NCBI GenBank assembly: GCA_964245565.1
Contig: CAXTMY010000004.1
Location: 1 to 64,000 of the forward strand
Reading direction: 5' to 3'
Origin: EB88 sp964245565
Lineage (GTDB): Bacteria; Acidobacteriota; Terriglobia; Terriglobales; Acidobacteriaceae
Length of the DNA: 64,000 bases
The position numbers were made by a program, and so were the translations under genes. The notes beneath the pieces are model-generated. The model was not told where the DNA came from. It did not search any database and saw only the letters and a list, made by a program, of their open reading frames with translations. Shown here in pieces: positions 8,539-17,590 of this stretch (positions are counted from its first letter, which is position 1; each line of letters starts with the position of its first letter).

Positions 8539-10485
8539 ATGGATCTCGAAGAAAAAATGAGGACGCTGCCCACGGGGCCGGGTGTGTACCTGTACAAGGA
8601 CGCGGACGGCACCGTGATCTATGTGGGCAAGGCGAAGAACCTACGCTCGCGGGTGCGCTCGTACCTGCTGCAGGCCTCACAGGCACACGCCAAGACCGGC
8701 TCGCTGATGCGCGAGGCGGTCGATCTCGACTACATCCTGGTCGACAACGAGCACGAGGCGCTGGCGCTTGAAAACAACCTGATCAAGCAGAAGAAGCCGC
8801 GCTTCAACATCCTGCTGCGCGACGACAAGACATACCCGTACGTGAAGCTGACGATGGGCGACCGCTACCCGAAAGTGTTTGTGACGCGGCGTTTGCGCAA
8901 GGACGGCGGCGCGTATTACGGGCCGTACTTCCCCGGCAACCTGGCGTACCGCATCGCGGAGCTGCTGCACCGGTCGTTCCTGCTGCCTTCCTGCAAGGTG
9001 GACCTGCGGCGGTACCATCCGCGGCCCTGCCTGCAGTACTACATCAAGCGCTGCCTGGGGCCGTGCGTGGAGGGGCTGACGACGCCGGAGCAGTACGGCG
9101 AGAGCGTGCGCGATGCGCAGATGTTCCTCGAAGGCCGCGGCGCGGAGTTGGGCCGGCTGATTGAAGCGCGGATGCAGGCGGCGGCCGAGCAGGAGCTGTA
9201 TGAGCTGGCGGGCAAGTATCGCGACCTGCTGATCACCGTGGACCAGCTGCGCGAGAAGCAGCGCATCGCCTCGGCAGACGAGGACGATGCCGACATCTTC
9301 GGCTACCACTACGAGAACGGCATGCTTGCGGTAAACCTCTTTCACGTGCGCTCGGGCAAAATCGTGGACCGGAGGGAGTTCTTCTGGGAGGATGTCGCGA
9401 GCCTGGAGCTGGTCGAGACGGCGTTCGGCGCGAGCGAAACCTCAATAGCGGCGGCCGAAAGGGAGTTCGACGCATGCGCGTTTTTTGCTTCCCTGCTGAA
9501 GCAGCTGTACCTCGACCAGCCGTATGTGCCGGCTTCGATCTATACGCCGGTGGAGTTCGCGGAGCGGGCGACGCTGGCCGCGGCGCTGTCGAAGCGGGGG
9601 CGGCCGGTGGAGATCGCGGTGCCGCAGCGTGGAGAAAAGCGCTCGCTGCTGGACCTGGCCGGGACGAATGCCAAGCAGAGCTACGACCAGCGCTTCCGCA
9701 CGTTAAAGCCAAGCGAGAAAGCCATTGCCGAGGCGCTCGAAGACGTGCTGATACTGCCGGAGACGCCGACGCGGATCGAGTGCTTCGACATCTCGCACAT
9801 CCAGGGCGCGGAGACGGTCGCGAGCATGGTGGTGTGGGAGCAGGGCGGGATGAAGAAGAGCGACTACCGCAAGTTCCAGATCAAAACGGTCGAGGGCGTG
9901 GATGATTTCGCGTCGATGCGCGAGGTGATCACGCGCCGATACAGGCGGCTGGTGGAGGAGCAGAAGCCGCTGCCGAGCCTAATCCTGGTCGATGGCGGGC
10001 TGGGCCAGCTGCACGCGGCTGGCTCAGCGCTCGAAGAGCTGGGGCTGACGACGCAGCCGCTGGCCTCGATCGCCAAGCGCGAAGAGGTGATTTACATCCA
10101 CGGGAGCGGGCACGGCAACGAGGATGAGCCGGTGGTGCTGGAGAGGCGCTCGCCGGTGCTGCACCTGATCCAGCGGATTCGCGACGAGTCGCACCGTTTT
10201 GCCATTTCATACCATCGCAAGCGGCGCGAGATGCGCGACCGCAGCTCGGAGCTGCTGGAGATTGCAGGCGTGGGAGCGCGGACGCGGTTGCGCCTGGTGG
10301 AGCATTTCGGCAGCGTGCGGGCGGTACAGGCCGCGGGGATTGAAGCATTAACGGCAGTGGTGCCACGGCCGACCGCGCAGCGCATTTACGCGCACTTCCG
10401 CGGGGAGGATGGAGCGGAGCGCAGCGCGGCCGAGAGCGGCGCCGAGTCAATTCCAGGCCCGCTGCTTCCCATTCTGCCCTCGTGA
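8539..10485 (+). CDS. uvrC: UvrABC excinuclease subunit C
   Basis: 648 residues. UvrC makes the 3' and 5' incisions flanking DNA damage in the UvrB-DNA complex. The GIY-YIG nuclease domain is at the N-terminus (GPGVYLYKDADG, IYVGKAKNLRSR, residues about 13-38). A UVR/UvrB-interaction region lies near 200-235. The RNase H-like second nuclease domain has ECFDISHIQG near 413 and LVDGGLGQL near 490. Helix-hairpin-helix motifs occur near 575-620 (LLEIAGVGARTRLRLVEHFG). The start MDLEEKMRTLPTGPG matches the family's N-terminus. Confidence 0.97.
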   Translation: MDLEEKMRTLPTGPGVYLYKDADGTVIYVGKAKNLRSRVRSYLLQASQAHAKTGSLMREAVDLDYILVDNEHEALALENNLIKQKKPRFNILLRDDKTYPYVKLTMGDRYPKVFVTRRLRKDGGAYYGPYFPGNLAYRIAELLHRSFLLPSCKVDLRRYHPRPCLQYYIKRCLGPCVEGLTTPEQYGESVRDAQMFLEGRGAELGRLIEARMQAAAEQELYELAGKYRDLLITVDQLREKQRIASADEDDADIFGYHYENGMLAVNLFHVRSGKIVDRREFFWEDVASLELVETAFGASETSIAAAEREFDACAFFASLLKQLYLDQPYVPASIYTPVEFAERATLAAALSKRGRPVEIAVPQRGEKRSLLDLAGTNAKQSYDQRFRTLKPSEKAIAEALEDVLILPETPTRIECFDISHIQGAETVASMVVWEQGGMKKSDYRKFQIKTVEGVDDFASMREVITRRYRRLVEEQKPLPSLILVDGGLGQLHAAGSALEELGLTTQPLASIAKREEVIYIHGSGHGNEDEPVVLERRSPVLHLIQRIRDESHRFAISYHRKRREMRDRSSELLEIAGVGARTRLRLVEHFGSVRAVQAAGIEALTAVVPRPTAQRIYAHFRGEDGAERSAAESGAESIPGPLLPILPS

Positions 10486-10582
10486 GGGCGGCTGCCTGGA
10501 AACGGCTCCGGTTTGCAGGAGCGAAAGAAGTATTGCACAAGACACTCGCACAGGCGGCATGCGGACGGTAACCTGACAAGGC

Positions 10583-12190
10583 ATGAGTACGCGCGTCCAG
10601 TTGGTGGTCCCAGGCCACATTCCCGAACAAGAACGGCGGCCGGATCGCGAGGGATCGCTGCTGCCACTGCTGCTTTTCTTCGGCGCGGCGAAGATCCTGC
10701 TGCAGGTTGCGGTCACCCTGCTGGGGATCCGGGCTGGGTTCGGCATTTTTCGCGATGAGTTGTATTACCTGGTCTGCGGGCACCGTCTGGCGCTCGGCTA
10801 CGTGGACCAGCCGCCGCTGGTGGCGATCCAGGCGCGGGTGTCGGAGCTGGTGTTCGGGTATCACCACCTGGTGGCGTTCCGCTCGCTGACCTATGTGGCC
10901 GGGGCGCTGACGGTGGTGCTGACGGGCCTGCTTGCGGATGCGCTGGGCGGGAGCCGGCGCGCGGCAGCGCTGGCGATGCTGTGTGTGCTGACGGTGCCGG
11001 GGCTGGTCGCGACGCAGAGCTTTGTCTCCATGAATGCGTGGGACCCGGTGTTCTGGATGGCGATGATGCTGGCGGTGCTGCGCCTGCTGGCCGTGCCGGA
11101 AGCAACGGGCTGGTGGGTGCTGCTGGGCGCGGGCGCCGGACTTGCGATCGAAAACAAGACATCGGCGGTGCTGCTGATCGCGGCGTTGCTGCTGGCGCTG
11201 GCCGCGACGCCGGCGCGGCACCTGCTGCGGCGGCGGGGGTTCCTGCTGGCGTGCGGGCTTACGCTGCTGCTGGCGCTGCCGAACCTGTGGTGGCAGGCGG
11301 CGCATGATTTCCCGACGTGGCAGTGGCTGGATGCAGTGCAGCACAGCGATAAAGATGTGCTGCTGTCACCGCTGCAGTTTGCGCTGGCGCAGGTGCTCAT
11401 CCTCTCGCCGTTTGAGCTGATTGTGTGGCTGCCGGGGGTGCTGTGGCTGCTGTTCGGGCGGACGGCGCGGCCGTGGCGCGCGGCCGGTGTGCTGTACCTG
11501 TGCTTCGTGCTGATCATGCTGAAGCTGCACGCGAAGGACTATTACCTGCTGCCGATTTATCCGCTGTATTTTGCAGCCGGAGCGGTGTTCTGGAGCGAGT
11601 GGGCGGGGTTCTCGCGCCTGCGCCGCCGGGTGCTTGCCGGCACTGCCGCCGCGGTGACGCTTTCGCTGGTCATTACCCTGCCGTTCGCGGTGCCGGTCCT
11701 TTCGCCGGGGCTGTATACGCGGTATAGCCGCCTGACGCACTTTGCGCCGATCGAAAGCGAACAGCACAAGGCTTCCCTGCTGCCGGAGTTTTATGCCGAC
11801 CAGCTTGGCTGGCAGCAGCTTACGGATGCGGTGAGCCGCGTGTACCACGCACTACCGGCAGGCGAGCAGAAGCAGACGGGGATCTTTGCCGGCAACTACG
11901 GGCAGGCCAGCGCGATCAACATTCTCGGACGCCCGATGGGGCTGCCCGCCGCAATCAGCGGGCACCAGAGCTACTGGATGTGGGGCCCGCACGGGTACAC
12001 GGGCAAGGAGATGATCGTGGTGACGGAAGCGCCGCTTTCGCGGATGCTCGCGACCTACCGCACGTGCACGGCGGCGGCACGGCAGAGCAGCCCGTACACA
12101 ATGCCCTGGGAGCAGGTGTGGATCTACGTTTGCCATGACCGGCGCAGGACGTTCGCGGAAGACTGGGCGAGTTTAAAGCTGTACCGTTAG
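10583..12190 (+). CDS. GT39/ArnT-like membrane glycosyltransferase
   Basis: 535 residues with about 10-12 hydrophobic segments. The first periplasmic loop carries FRDELYYLVCGHRLALGYVD, matching the PMT_2/ArnT family, in which an acidic pair in this loop is catalytic. These enzymes move a sugar from a polyprenyl-phosphate donor to lipid A or other envelope acceptors; donor and acceptor cannot be deduced here. A soluble C-terminal region (about 410-535) follows the membrane part. The gene ends at a convergent junction with glgA that holds a large inverted repeat. Confidence 0.8.
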   Translation: MSTRVQLVVPGHIPEQERRPDREGSLLPLLLFFGAAKILLQVAVTLLGIRAGFGIFRDELYYLVCGHRLALGYVDQPPLVAIQARVSELVFGYHHLVAFRSLTYVAGALTVVLTGLLADALGGSRRAAALAMLCVLTVPGLVATQSFVSMNAWDPVFWMAMMLAVLRLLAVPEATGWWVLLGAGAGLAIENKTSAVLLIAALLLALAATPARHLLRRRGFLLACGLTLLLALPNLWWQAAHDFPTWQWLDAVQHSDKDVLLSPLQFALAQVLILSPFELIVWLPGVLWLLFGRTARPWRAAGVLYLCFVLIMLKLHAKDYYLLPIYPLYFAAGAVFWSEWAGFSRLRRRVLAGTAAAVTLSLVITLPFAVPVLSPGLYTRYSRLTHFAPIESEQHKASLLPEFYADQLGWQQLTDAVSRVYHALPAGEQKQTGIFAGNYGQASAINILGRPMGLPAAISGHQSYWMWGPHGYTGKEMIVVTEAPLSRMLATYRTCTAAARQSSPYTMPWEQVWIYVCHDRRRTFAEDWASLKLYR

Positions 12191-12301
12191 AGCAAAAGCA
12201 CAGATGGTGTAAGGTAAGGCACCCCGCTGAACGCAGCCGTTCCGCAAAGAACGGCTGCATCGCGCGGAAACTGTCCACCTCACAGTATCTGTGCTTTTGC
12301 T
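12191..12301. repeat. Nested inverted repeats between convergent genes
   Basis: An outer perfect 15-bp inverted repeat (AGCAAAAGCACAGAT at 12191-12205 and its complement at 12287-12301) encloses an inner perfect 9-bp stem (GCAGCCGTT at 12233-12241, AACGGCTGC at 12250-12258) with an 8-base loop. It sits directly after the stop of the glycosyltransferase gene and before the end of glgA. It could be a bidirectional terminator or an intergenic repeat element; it has no long T run. Confidence 0.6.
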
Positions 12302-12324
12302 TTAGAGCAACGCCTCGGCTCCGC

Positions 12325-13776
12325 TCAGGAGCGCTTCTTGGCCACTGCTTCGTAGATCTGGGCGTACTGCGCCGCGGGCTGCACCCAGCTGTAGTTCTTG
12401 CGCATGCCGTTCAGCATCAGGGTGTGCCAGGCTTCGCGGTCGGCGTAGCAGGCCAGGGCGCGGTCGATCGCCGCGAGGAAGTCCGCCGCCTGGTAGCCGT
12501 GGAATTTAAAGCCGGTGCCGTTCTGCGGCTCGGGCGTTTCGTCGACCGTGTCATCAAGGCCGCCGGTGGCGCGGACCACCGGCACTGTGCCGTAGCGGAG
12601 GCTGTAGATCTGGCTGAGGCCGCAGGGCTCGTAGTGCGAGGGCATGAGGAAGATATCGGAGCCGGCTTCGATTTTGTGGGCGAGGGTGCTGTCGTACTGG
12701 ACGCGGACCGCGAACCGGTTGGGATAGCGGTCGGCAAGCGAGCGCAGGAGATTTTCATAAAAGGGCTCGCCGGTGCCGAGCGCGACGAGGAACATTTCCC
12801 GCTCGGCGAGCTGCTCGGCGATGCCGGCGAGCAGGTCATAGCCTTTCTGCGTGGAGAAGCGGGAGACGATGCCGAGCACAGGCGTGGTTTCCGGCAGGTC
12901 GGGCGCGCCGAAGGCGTGGAGCAGATCGCGGCGGCACTCGGCTTTGCCTTCGAGATTTTCGATGCCGTAGTGGGCGGCGATGAAGCGGTCGTGCGAGGGG
13001 TCCCACTGCTCGTAGTCGGCGCCGTTGAGGATTCCGTTGAGGTCGCCGGCGCGGCGTTTGAAGGTTCCTTCGAGCGCGTAGCCGAATTCGGGGGTTTGAA
13101 TTTCCTGGGCATACCGGCGGCTTACGGTGGTCAGCGCGTCGGCATAGACCAGGCCGCCCTTGAGGAAGTTGAAGGTGTCGTAGTGCTCGAGGCGGTCCAT
13201 GCGGTAGAGATCCCAGGGCAGCAGCAGGCGCTGGGTGGTTTCGGGCGGAAACCAGCCCTGGGAGCCGGCGTTGTGGATGGTAAAGACGGAGCCGGCGCGT
13301 TCGAGTGCGGGGTCCTGCGCATAAACCGTGTGCAGGTAGACGGGCAGCATGGCGGTTTGCCAGTCGTGCGCATGGAAGATGTCGGGAACGCCGAGCTGCT
13401 TGCTGGCCTCGAGCACGGCGCGGCAGAACAGCGCGAAGCGCTCCCAGTTGTCGGGGTAGTCGCCGGAAGCGGTGCCGTAGAGATTCTCGCGGTCGAACAG
13501 CTCGGGGCAGTCGATAAAAAGGAAGCGGACACCCTGGCGCTTGCCGCCGTCGATGACGGAAACGAAGCGGTTGTAGGACGAGAACGGGATGGTGAGGCTG
13601 GGGATGAGCACGGAACGTTTGGGCAGCTGCGCGGCGGCGGAGCGGAACAGCGGCAGGTAAACCGTGACGGATTCACCCTGGCGGACCAGCTCGGCGGGCA
13701 GCGCGGAGATGACTTCGGCGAGACCGCCTGTCTTGATGAACGGGGCGCACTCCGATGCCGCGAAGACGATGTGCAT
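12325..13776 (-). CDS. glgA: Glycogen (starch) synthase, ADP-glucose type
   Basis: 483 residues, normal for bacterial GlgA (GT5), which elongates alpha-1,4-glucan from ADP-glucose. The N-terminal nucleotide-sugar motif KTGGL is at 15-19 inside CAPFIKTGGLAEVISALP. The starch-synthase domain carries FHAHDWQTAMLPVYL, and the GT-B C-terminal domain has SRFSTQKGYDLL and the donor-site motif PSHYEPCGLSQIYSLRYGT. No other glycogen genes are adjacent. rsmA is divergent, with 200 bases between starts. Confidence 0.95.
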   Translation of the reverse strand: MHIVFAASECAPFIKTGGLAEVISALPAELVRQGESVTVYLPLFRSAAAQLPKRSVLIPSLTIPFSSYNRFVSVIDGGKRQGVRFLFIDCPELFDRENLYGTASGDYPDNWERFALFCRAVLEASKQLGVPDIFHAHDWQTAMLPVYLHTVYAQDPALERAGSVFTIHNAGSQGWFPPETTQRLLLPWDLYRMDRLEHYDTFNFLKGGLVYADALTTVSRRYAQEIQTPEFGYALEGTFKRRAGDLNGILNGADYEQWDPSHDRFIAAHYGIENLEGKAECRRDLLHAFGAPDLPETTPVLGIVSRFSTQKGYDLLAGIAEQLAEREMFLVALGTGEPFYENLLRSLADRYPNRFAVRVQYDSTLAHKIEAGSDIFLMPSHYEPCGLSQIYSLRYGTVPVVRATGGLDDTVDETPEPQNGTGFKFHGYQAADFLAAIDRALACYADREAWHTLMLNGMRKNYSWVQPAAQYAQIYEAVAKKRS

Positions 13777-13976
13777 AGTGCCGGCTCCTGCTTGCCGGCG
13801 ATGGGAACGCCGGCAGCTTAACGCGGTTTCGCTCCTGGTCTTTACGGACCGGCAGAAGCCAGTGTGACCTTTCCCAGTGTGTCTTTCATTGAGGAAAGGC
13901 CACGCCAGGATGGTCTTCGCTGTAAAGGGTGTGAGCGAACCGCTTTAGTCTAAATGGATGCAGAGAGCGGGGCACG

Positions 13977-14786
13977 ATGAGCACAAAGAAGAAACCTAAA
14001 CTCGGGCAGAACTTTTTGACCGATGCGCAGGCGCAGCGCAGGATTGTGGACGCGCTGGGCGCCGCGGCTGCCGGAACGGTGGTGGAGATTGGCCCGGGGC
14101 GCGCGGCGATCACGGCGCTGCTGGCCGAGCGGGCGGCAAGGCTGGTGGCGATCGAGCTGGATGCGCGGCTGGCTGCGGGGATTCGCGCCGAGTATGGCGC
14201 GCTGGGCAATGTGGAGGTGATCGAGGCGGATGTGCTGGCGGTGGACTTGTCGGCACTGGCAATGGAGCCGGGGCGGACGCTGGCGGTGGTCGGCAACCTG
14301 CCGTACTACATCACCTCGCCGATTCTGCAGCACCTGTTCGCGCATGAGCGGGTGCTGCGCCGGGCCGTGGTGATGGTGCAGCGGGAGGTTGCGGACCGCA
14401 TGACGGCGGTGCCGGGCACGAGCGAGTACGGGGTGCTGTCTGTCCTGTGCCGGATGCATGCGCAGGTGGACCTGCTCTTCACGCTGCCGCCGGCCGCGTT
14501 CACGCCGCCGCCGGAGGTGTACTCGTCGGTGGTGCGGATGGAGTTCGCGCCGCAGTGGGAGTCGCTGGGAATCAGCGCGGGGAGGTTCAGCGGATTTTTG
14601 CGGGAGTGTTTCGCGCAGAAACGCAAGACGCTCAGGAATAACCTGCTGGCCGCCGGGCATGCGGCAGAGGCGGTGACGGGTGCGCTGGCGGCAGACGGGC
14701 TGGGCGAAGCAGTGCGGGCTGAGCAGCTGAGCCCGGCGCAGCTGGCCGGGCTGTTCCATGCGCTGCGGCCGGCTGCACGTACTTAG
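13977..14786 (+). CDS. rsmA: 16S rRNA dimethyladenosine transferase
   Basis: 269 residues (also called KsgA). It dimethylates two adjacent adenines in the 3' terminal helix of 16S rRNA using SAM. The N-terminal LGQNFLTD (9-16), the SAM-binding VVEIGPGRAAIT near 38 and the catalytic NLPYYIT near 106 are all present. The C-terminal helical domain includes CFAQKRKTLRNNL, typical of the family. It converges on the E1 dehydrogenase gene. The stop codon forms the first three bases of a putative repeat element. Confidence 0.96.
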   Translation: MSTKKKPKLGQNFLTDAQAQRRIVDALGAAAAGTVVEIGPGRAAITALLAERAARLVAIELDARLAAGIRAEYGALGNVEVIEADVLAVDLSALAMEPGRTLAVVGNLPYYITSPILQHLFAHERVLRRAVVMVQREVADRMTAVPGTSEYGVLSVLCRMHAQVDLLFTLPPAAFTPPPEVYSSVVRMEFAPQWESLGISAGRFSGFLRECFAQKRKTLRNNLLAAGHAAEAVTGALAADGLGEAVRAEQLSPAQLAGLFHALRPAART

Positions 14787-14847
14787 AGCATTTTCAACTC
14801 CTGATATAGAGGGCCAACTCCACGCTCACATATGCCGGTCCCTCTAC
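14784..14847. repeat. Intergenic element starting at the rsmA stop codon
   Basis: TAGAGCATTTTCAACTCC, then TAGAGGG, ACTCCACGCT and a closing complement CCCTCTA, fill the convergent gap. TAGAGGG at 14807-14813 can pair with CCCTCTA near 14840-14846. The same words (TAGAACATTTCCACTCC, ACGCTAGAGGGACCG) appear after the nuoN stop at 55196, also beginning exactly at the stop codon. Two copies in 64 kb suggest a dispersed element, but this is not proven. Confidence 0.4.
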
Positions 14848-14865
14848 ACCCGCGTGAAGATCCTC

Positions 14866-17076
14866 CTAGTACTCGGCCACGCTCTTGATAGCGCGGAAGA
14901 TGCGGTCCGGCTGCGGCAGGATCTCGTCCTCCAGCACCGGCTGGTAAGCGACAAACGTATCCATGCCCGCAACCCGGCGCACCGGCGCGTCCAGCTCGTC
15001 GAACAGCTCATCAGCGATGCGCGCCGCGATCTCCGCGCCGTACCCCCAGCTCTGCATGTCTTCGTGCGCCACCAGCACGCGGTTGGTCTTCGTCACGGAA
15101 GTCGCGATCGCTTCCCAGTCGTAGGGGCTCAACGAGCGCAGGTCGAGCAGCTCCACCTGCACCCCAAGTTCGCGCTCCGCCCGCTGCGCAGCCTGCATCG
15201 CCCGCGGCACCACTGCCCCGTAGGTGATCAGCGTAAGGTCGGTTCCCTCGCGCACCGTCGCGGCCTTGCCGAACGGAATCATGTACTCCGGCCCAGGATC
15301 GGCGGCGCGGCCGTACGGCTCGCGATACAAACGTTTGTGTTCGAGAAACAGGACGGGATCGTCGCAGCGGATCGCGGTGCGCAGCAGCCCGTTCGCGTCG
15401 AGCGCGTTTGAGGGCATCACCACCCGGATCCCGGGCGTATGCGTAAACATCACCTCGCCCGACTGCGAGTGGTAGATGGAGCCGCCGGTAAGATAGCCGC
15501 CGATTGGGCAGCGGATGACGAGCGGCGCCGAAAAGCTGCCGTTCGAGCGCCAGCGCAGGTTGGAGAGCTCGTTGCGCATCTGGTGCAGCGCGGGCCAGAT
15601 GTAGTCGAAAAACTGGATTTCGACCACCGGCTTCATCCCGCGGACGGCATAGCCGAGCGCGCGGCCGACGATATTGGCCTCGGCCAGCGGCGAGTTGAAC
15701 ACCCGCTCCGCGCCGAACGCGGTCTGGAGGCCGGCCGTCAGTTTGAAGACGCCGCCCTTGCCTTTGATCTCTCCGGCGCGCAGCGCCTCGTCGCGGCTGG
15801 CGTCCGCCACGTCTTCGCCGTACACCACGATCCGCTCGTCGCGCCGCATCTCCTCGTGCAGGCAGCTGTTGATCAGGTCGGCCATCGTCTTCGGCTTGCC
15901 ACCGTCGCTCGCCGCCGGTTCCGTCGCGAGCTTTGCGTCCGACGGGTTGAAGTTTTCGGAGTACACATGCCGCTCAATGCCGGCAATTTCAGGAATCGCC
16001 GCCGCGAGCGCCCGGTCCGCGGCCTGCGCCACCTCCGCATCCACCTGCCGCTCCAGAACCTCCAGCCCTGCGGTATCGAGCAGCCCTTCGCGCAGCAGGA
16101 ACTCCCGAAACCGCGGCAGCGGGTCCCGCAGCGCATCCGCTTCAATCTCCTTCACGCTGCGGTAGGAGCGCTCGTCGTCCGACTCGGAGTGCGAGTACGG
16201 ACGCACCACATGGCCGTGCACAAAGGCAGGCCCGTTCCCCGCGCGGCACCACGCAACCGCTTCCGTCATCGCGGCGTAGCTGGCGATCGGGTCGGTGCCG
16301 TCGACCTCGGCGAAAAAAAAGTTAGGAAAGTTCCGCACCAGCCGCGAGATGTTGCCGCCTGGGGTGTTGACTTCCACCGGCGTCGAAATGGCGTAGCCGT
16401 TGTCTTCGACCACGTAGACGACCGGCAGCTTCTGGTTCGAGGCGGTGTTCAGCGACTCCCAGAACTCCCCCTGGCTGGTCGAGCCTTCGCCGATTGAGAG
16501 ATACACGACCTCGTCGCCGTGAAAGCTGACGTCCTTGAACGCGCGGTAATCCCCCTCGTGCCTGGCCGCCGCTTCCGGGTGGCGCGAGAAGTAGCGGCCT
16601 GCCTCGGCGCAGCCGATCGCATGCAGGCACTGGGTCGCCGTAACCGAGGAAGCCGAAACAATATTCAAACGGGCATTACCCCAGTGGCACGGCATTTGCC
16701 TGCCGCCGCTTGATGGATCGCTGGCCGCGCCGACTGCCTGCAGCAGCAGGTCTTCCACCGTCGAGCCCAGTGTCAGGCAGAGCGCGCGGTCGCGATAGTA
16801 CGGAAAAAACCAGTCGTAGCCCGGTTTCATCGCCATGCCCGCGGCCACCAGCAGCGCTTCGTGCCCGGCGCAGGAGATCTGAAAAAACACCTTCTGCTGG
16901 CGCTTGAGCTGGATCTCACGGTCGTCGGTACGCCGCGATAGCAGCATCAGCCGATAGATTTGAACCAGCTGCGCCGGCATGAGGCCGGCCCGCCGCTTAC
17001 CGGCCGGATGCTCAGAGCGTCGAGCGTTCTCTGTTTGCGCTCCAGCTCCCTGCACCGCAATCTCACTCGCAGCCAT
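14866..17076 (-). CDS. 2-oxoacid dehydrogenase E1, alpha and beta fused
   Basis: 736 residues. E1 decarboxylates a 2-oxoacid with thiamine diphosphate and acylates the lipoyl E2. The N-terminal half (about 30-375) is an E1-alpha domain with a TPP motif region from YLSIGEGSTSQGEFWESLN to VVEDNGYAIS. The C-terminal half (about 395-736) is an E1-beta transketolase-like domain with YGEDVAD, PLAEANIVG and CPIGGYLTGGSIYHSQSGE. The start at 17076 (MAASEIAVQG) is fixed by AGGAGGAG 5 bases upstream; an open frame continues far upstream but opposes mscS and is not coding. No E2/E3 gene is adjacent, so branched-chain, pyruvate or other specificity is open. Confidence 0.9.
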   Translation of the reverse strand: MAASEIAVQGAGAQTENARRSEHPAGKRRAGLMPAQLVQIYRLMLLSRRTDDREIQLKRQQKVFFQISCAGHEALLVAAGMAMKPGYDWFFPYYRDRALCLTLGSTVEDLLLQAVGAASDPSSGGRQMPCHWGNARLNIVSASSVTATQCLHAIGCAEAGRYFSRHPEAAARHEGDYRAFKDVSFHGDEVVYLSIGEGSTSQGEFWESLNTASNQKLPVVYVVEDNGYAISTPVEVNTPGGNISRLVRNFPNFFFAEVDGTDPIASYAAMTEAVAWCRAGNGPAFVHGHVVRPYSHSESDDERSYRSVKEIEADALRDPLPRFREFLLREGLLDTAGLEVLERQVDAEVAQAADRALAAAIPEIAGIERHVYSENFNPSDAKLATEPAASDGGKPKTMADLINSCLHEEMRRDERIVVYGEDVADASRDEALRAGEIKGKGGVFKLTAGLQTAFGAERVFNSPLAEANIVGRALGYAVRGMKPVVEIQFFDYIWPALHQMRNELSNLRWRSNGSFSAPLVIRCPIGGYLTGGSIYHSQSGEVMFTHTPGIRVVMPSNALDANGLLRTAIRCDDPVLFLEHKRLYREPYGRAADPGPEYMIPFGKAATVREGTDLTLITYGAVVPRAMQAAQRAERELGVQVELLDLRSLSPYDWEAIATSVTKTNRVLVAHEDMQSWGYGAEIAARIADELFDELDAPVRRVAGMDTFVAYQPVLEDEILPQPDRIFRAIKSVAEY

Positions 17077-17159
17077 CTGGTCTCCTCCTGTCGGCTCCAA
17101 CAGCGCCTGCTCCGGCAGCGCTCCCAGTTTATAACTCCCGCTGCCCCGGGCCCTCATAG

Positions 17160-17561
17160 TCAGTACCCGCGCATCTTCTCTTTCACGCTCTTCGCCAGCT
17201 TCTCGATCTCTTCGCTTTTCTTCACCACCGTCACCGAGAGCTGGTCCTTGTTGCTCTTCGCCACCTCGTCGCGCAGCTGCTGCGCCAGCACATACAGCTT
17301 TTCGGTATCGGCTTCCAGCTGTTTCTGCCGTTCCGCATTCCGGCGCTCGGTCAGCTGCTCCATCATCTGCGGGCTCACCGCCGGCGGGTCCGGATCGCGC
17401 ATGCCCGGCGCGGTGTGGGGCGCTGCACCCCCGGGGCCCGTCTGCTGCGCCCAGCCCACACTGGCTACAATCGCCGCAAGCACTGCGATCAGGCAGATGG
17501 GCGGCGCATCCCACTGGCAAGCACCGGACAGCCGTAATCGTCTCTGTCGCATCGCCTTCAT
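17160..17561 (-). CDS. Small exported helical protein, hypothetical
   Basis: 133 residues from the ATG at 17561. The N-terminus is basic, followed by a hydrophobic core (CLIAVLAAIVASVGWA) with a likely cleavage near AQQ, so it is predicted to be periplasmic. The mature part has a Gly/Pro-rich stretch and then a charged helical region (about 70-133, RNAERQKQLEADTEKLYVLA) that could form a coiled coil. I recognise it only as a recurrent acidobacterial hypothetical type. It is divergent from mscS with 29 bases between the starts and lies 83 bases upstream of the E1 gene on the same strand. Confidence 0.65.
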   Translation of the reverse strand: MKAMRQRRLRLSGACQWDAPPICLIAVLAAIVASVGWAQQTGPGGAAPHTAPGMRDPDPPAVSPQMMEQLTERRNAERQKQLEADTEKLYVLAQQLRDEVAKSNKDQLSVTVVKKSEEIEKLAKSVKEKMRGY

Positions 17562-17590
17562 TCTGAGCCCCCGGAGGACGAAACAACCGA

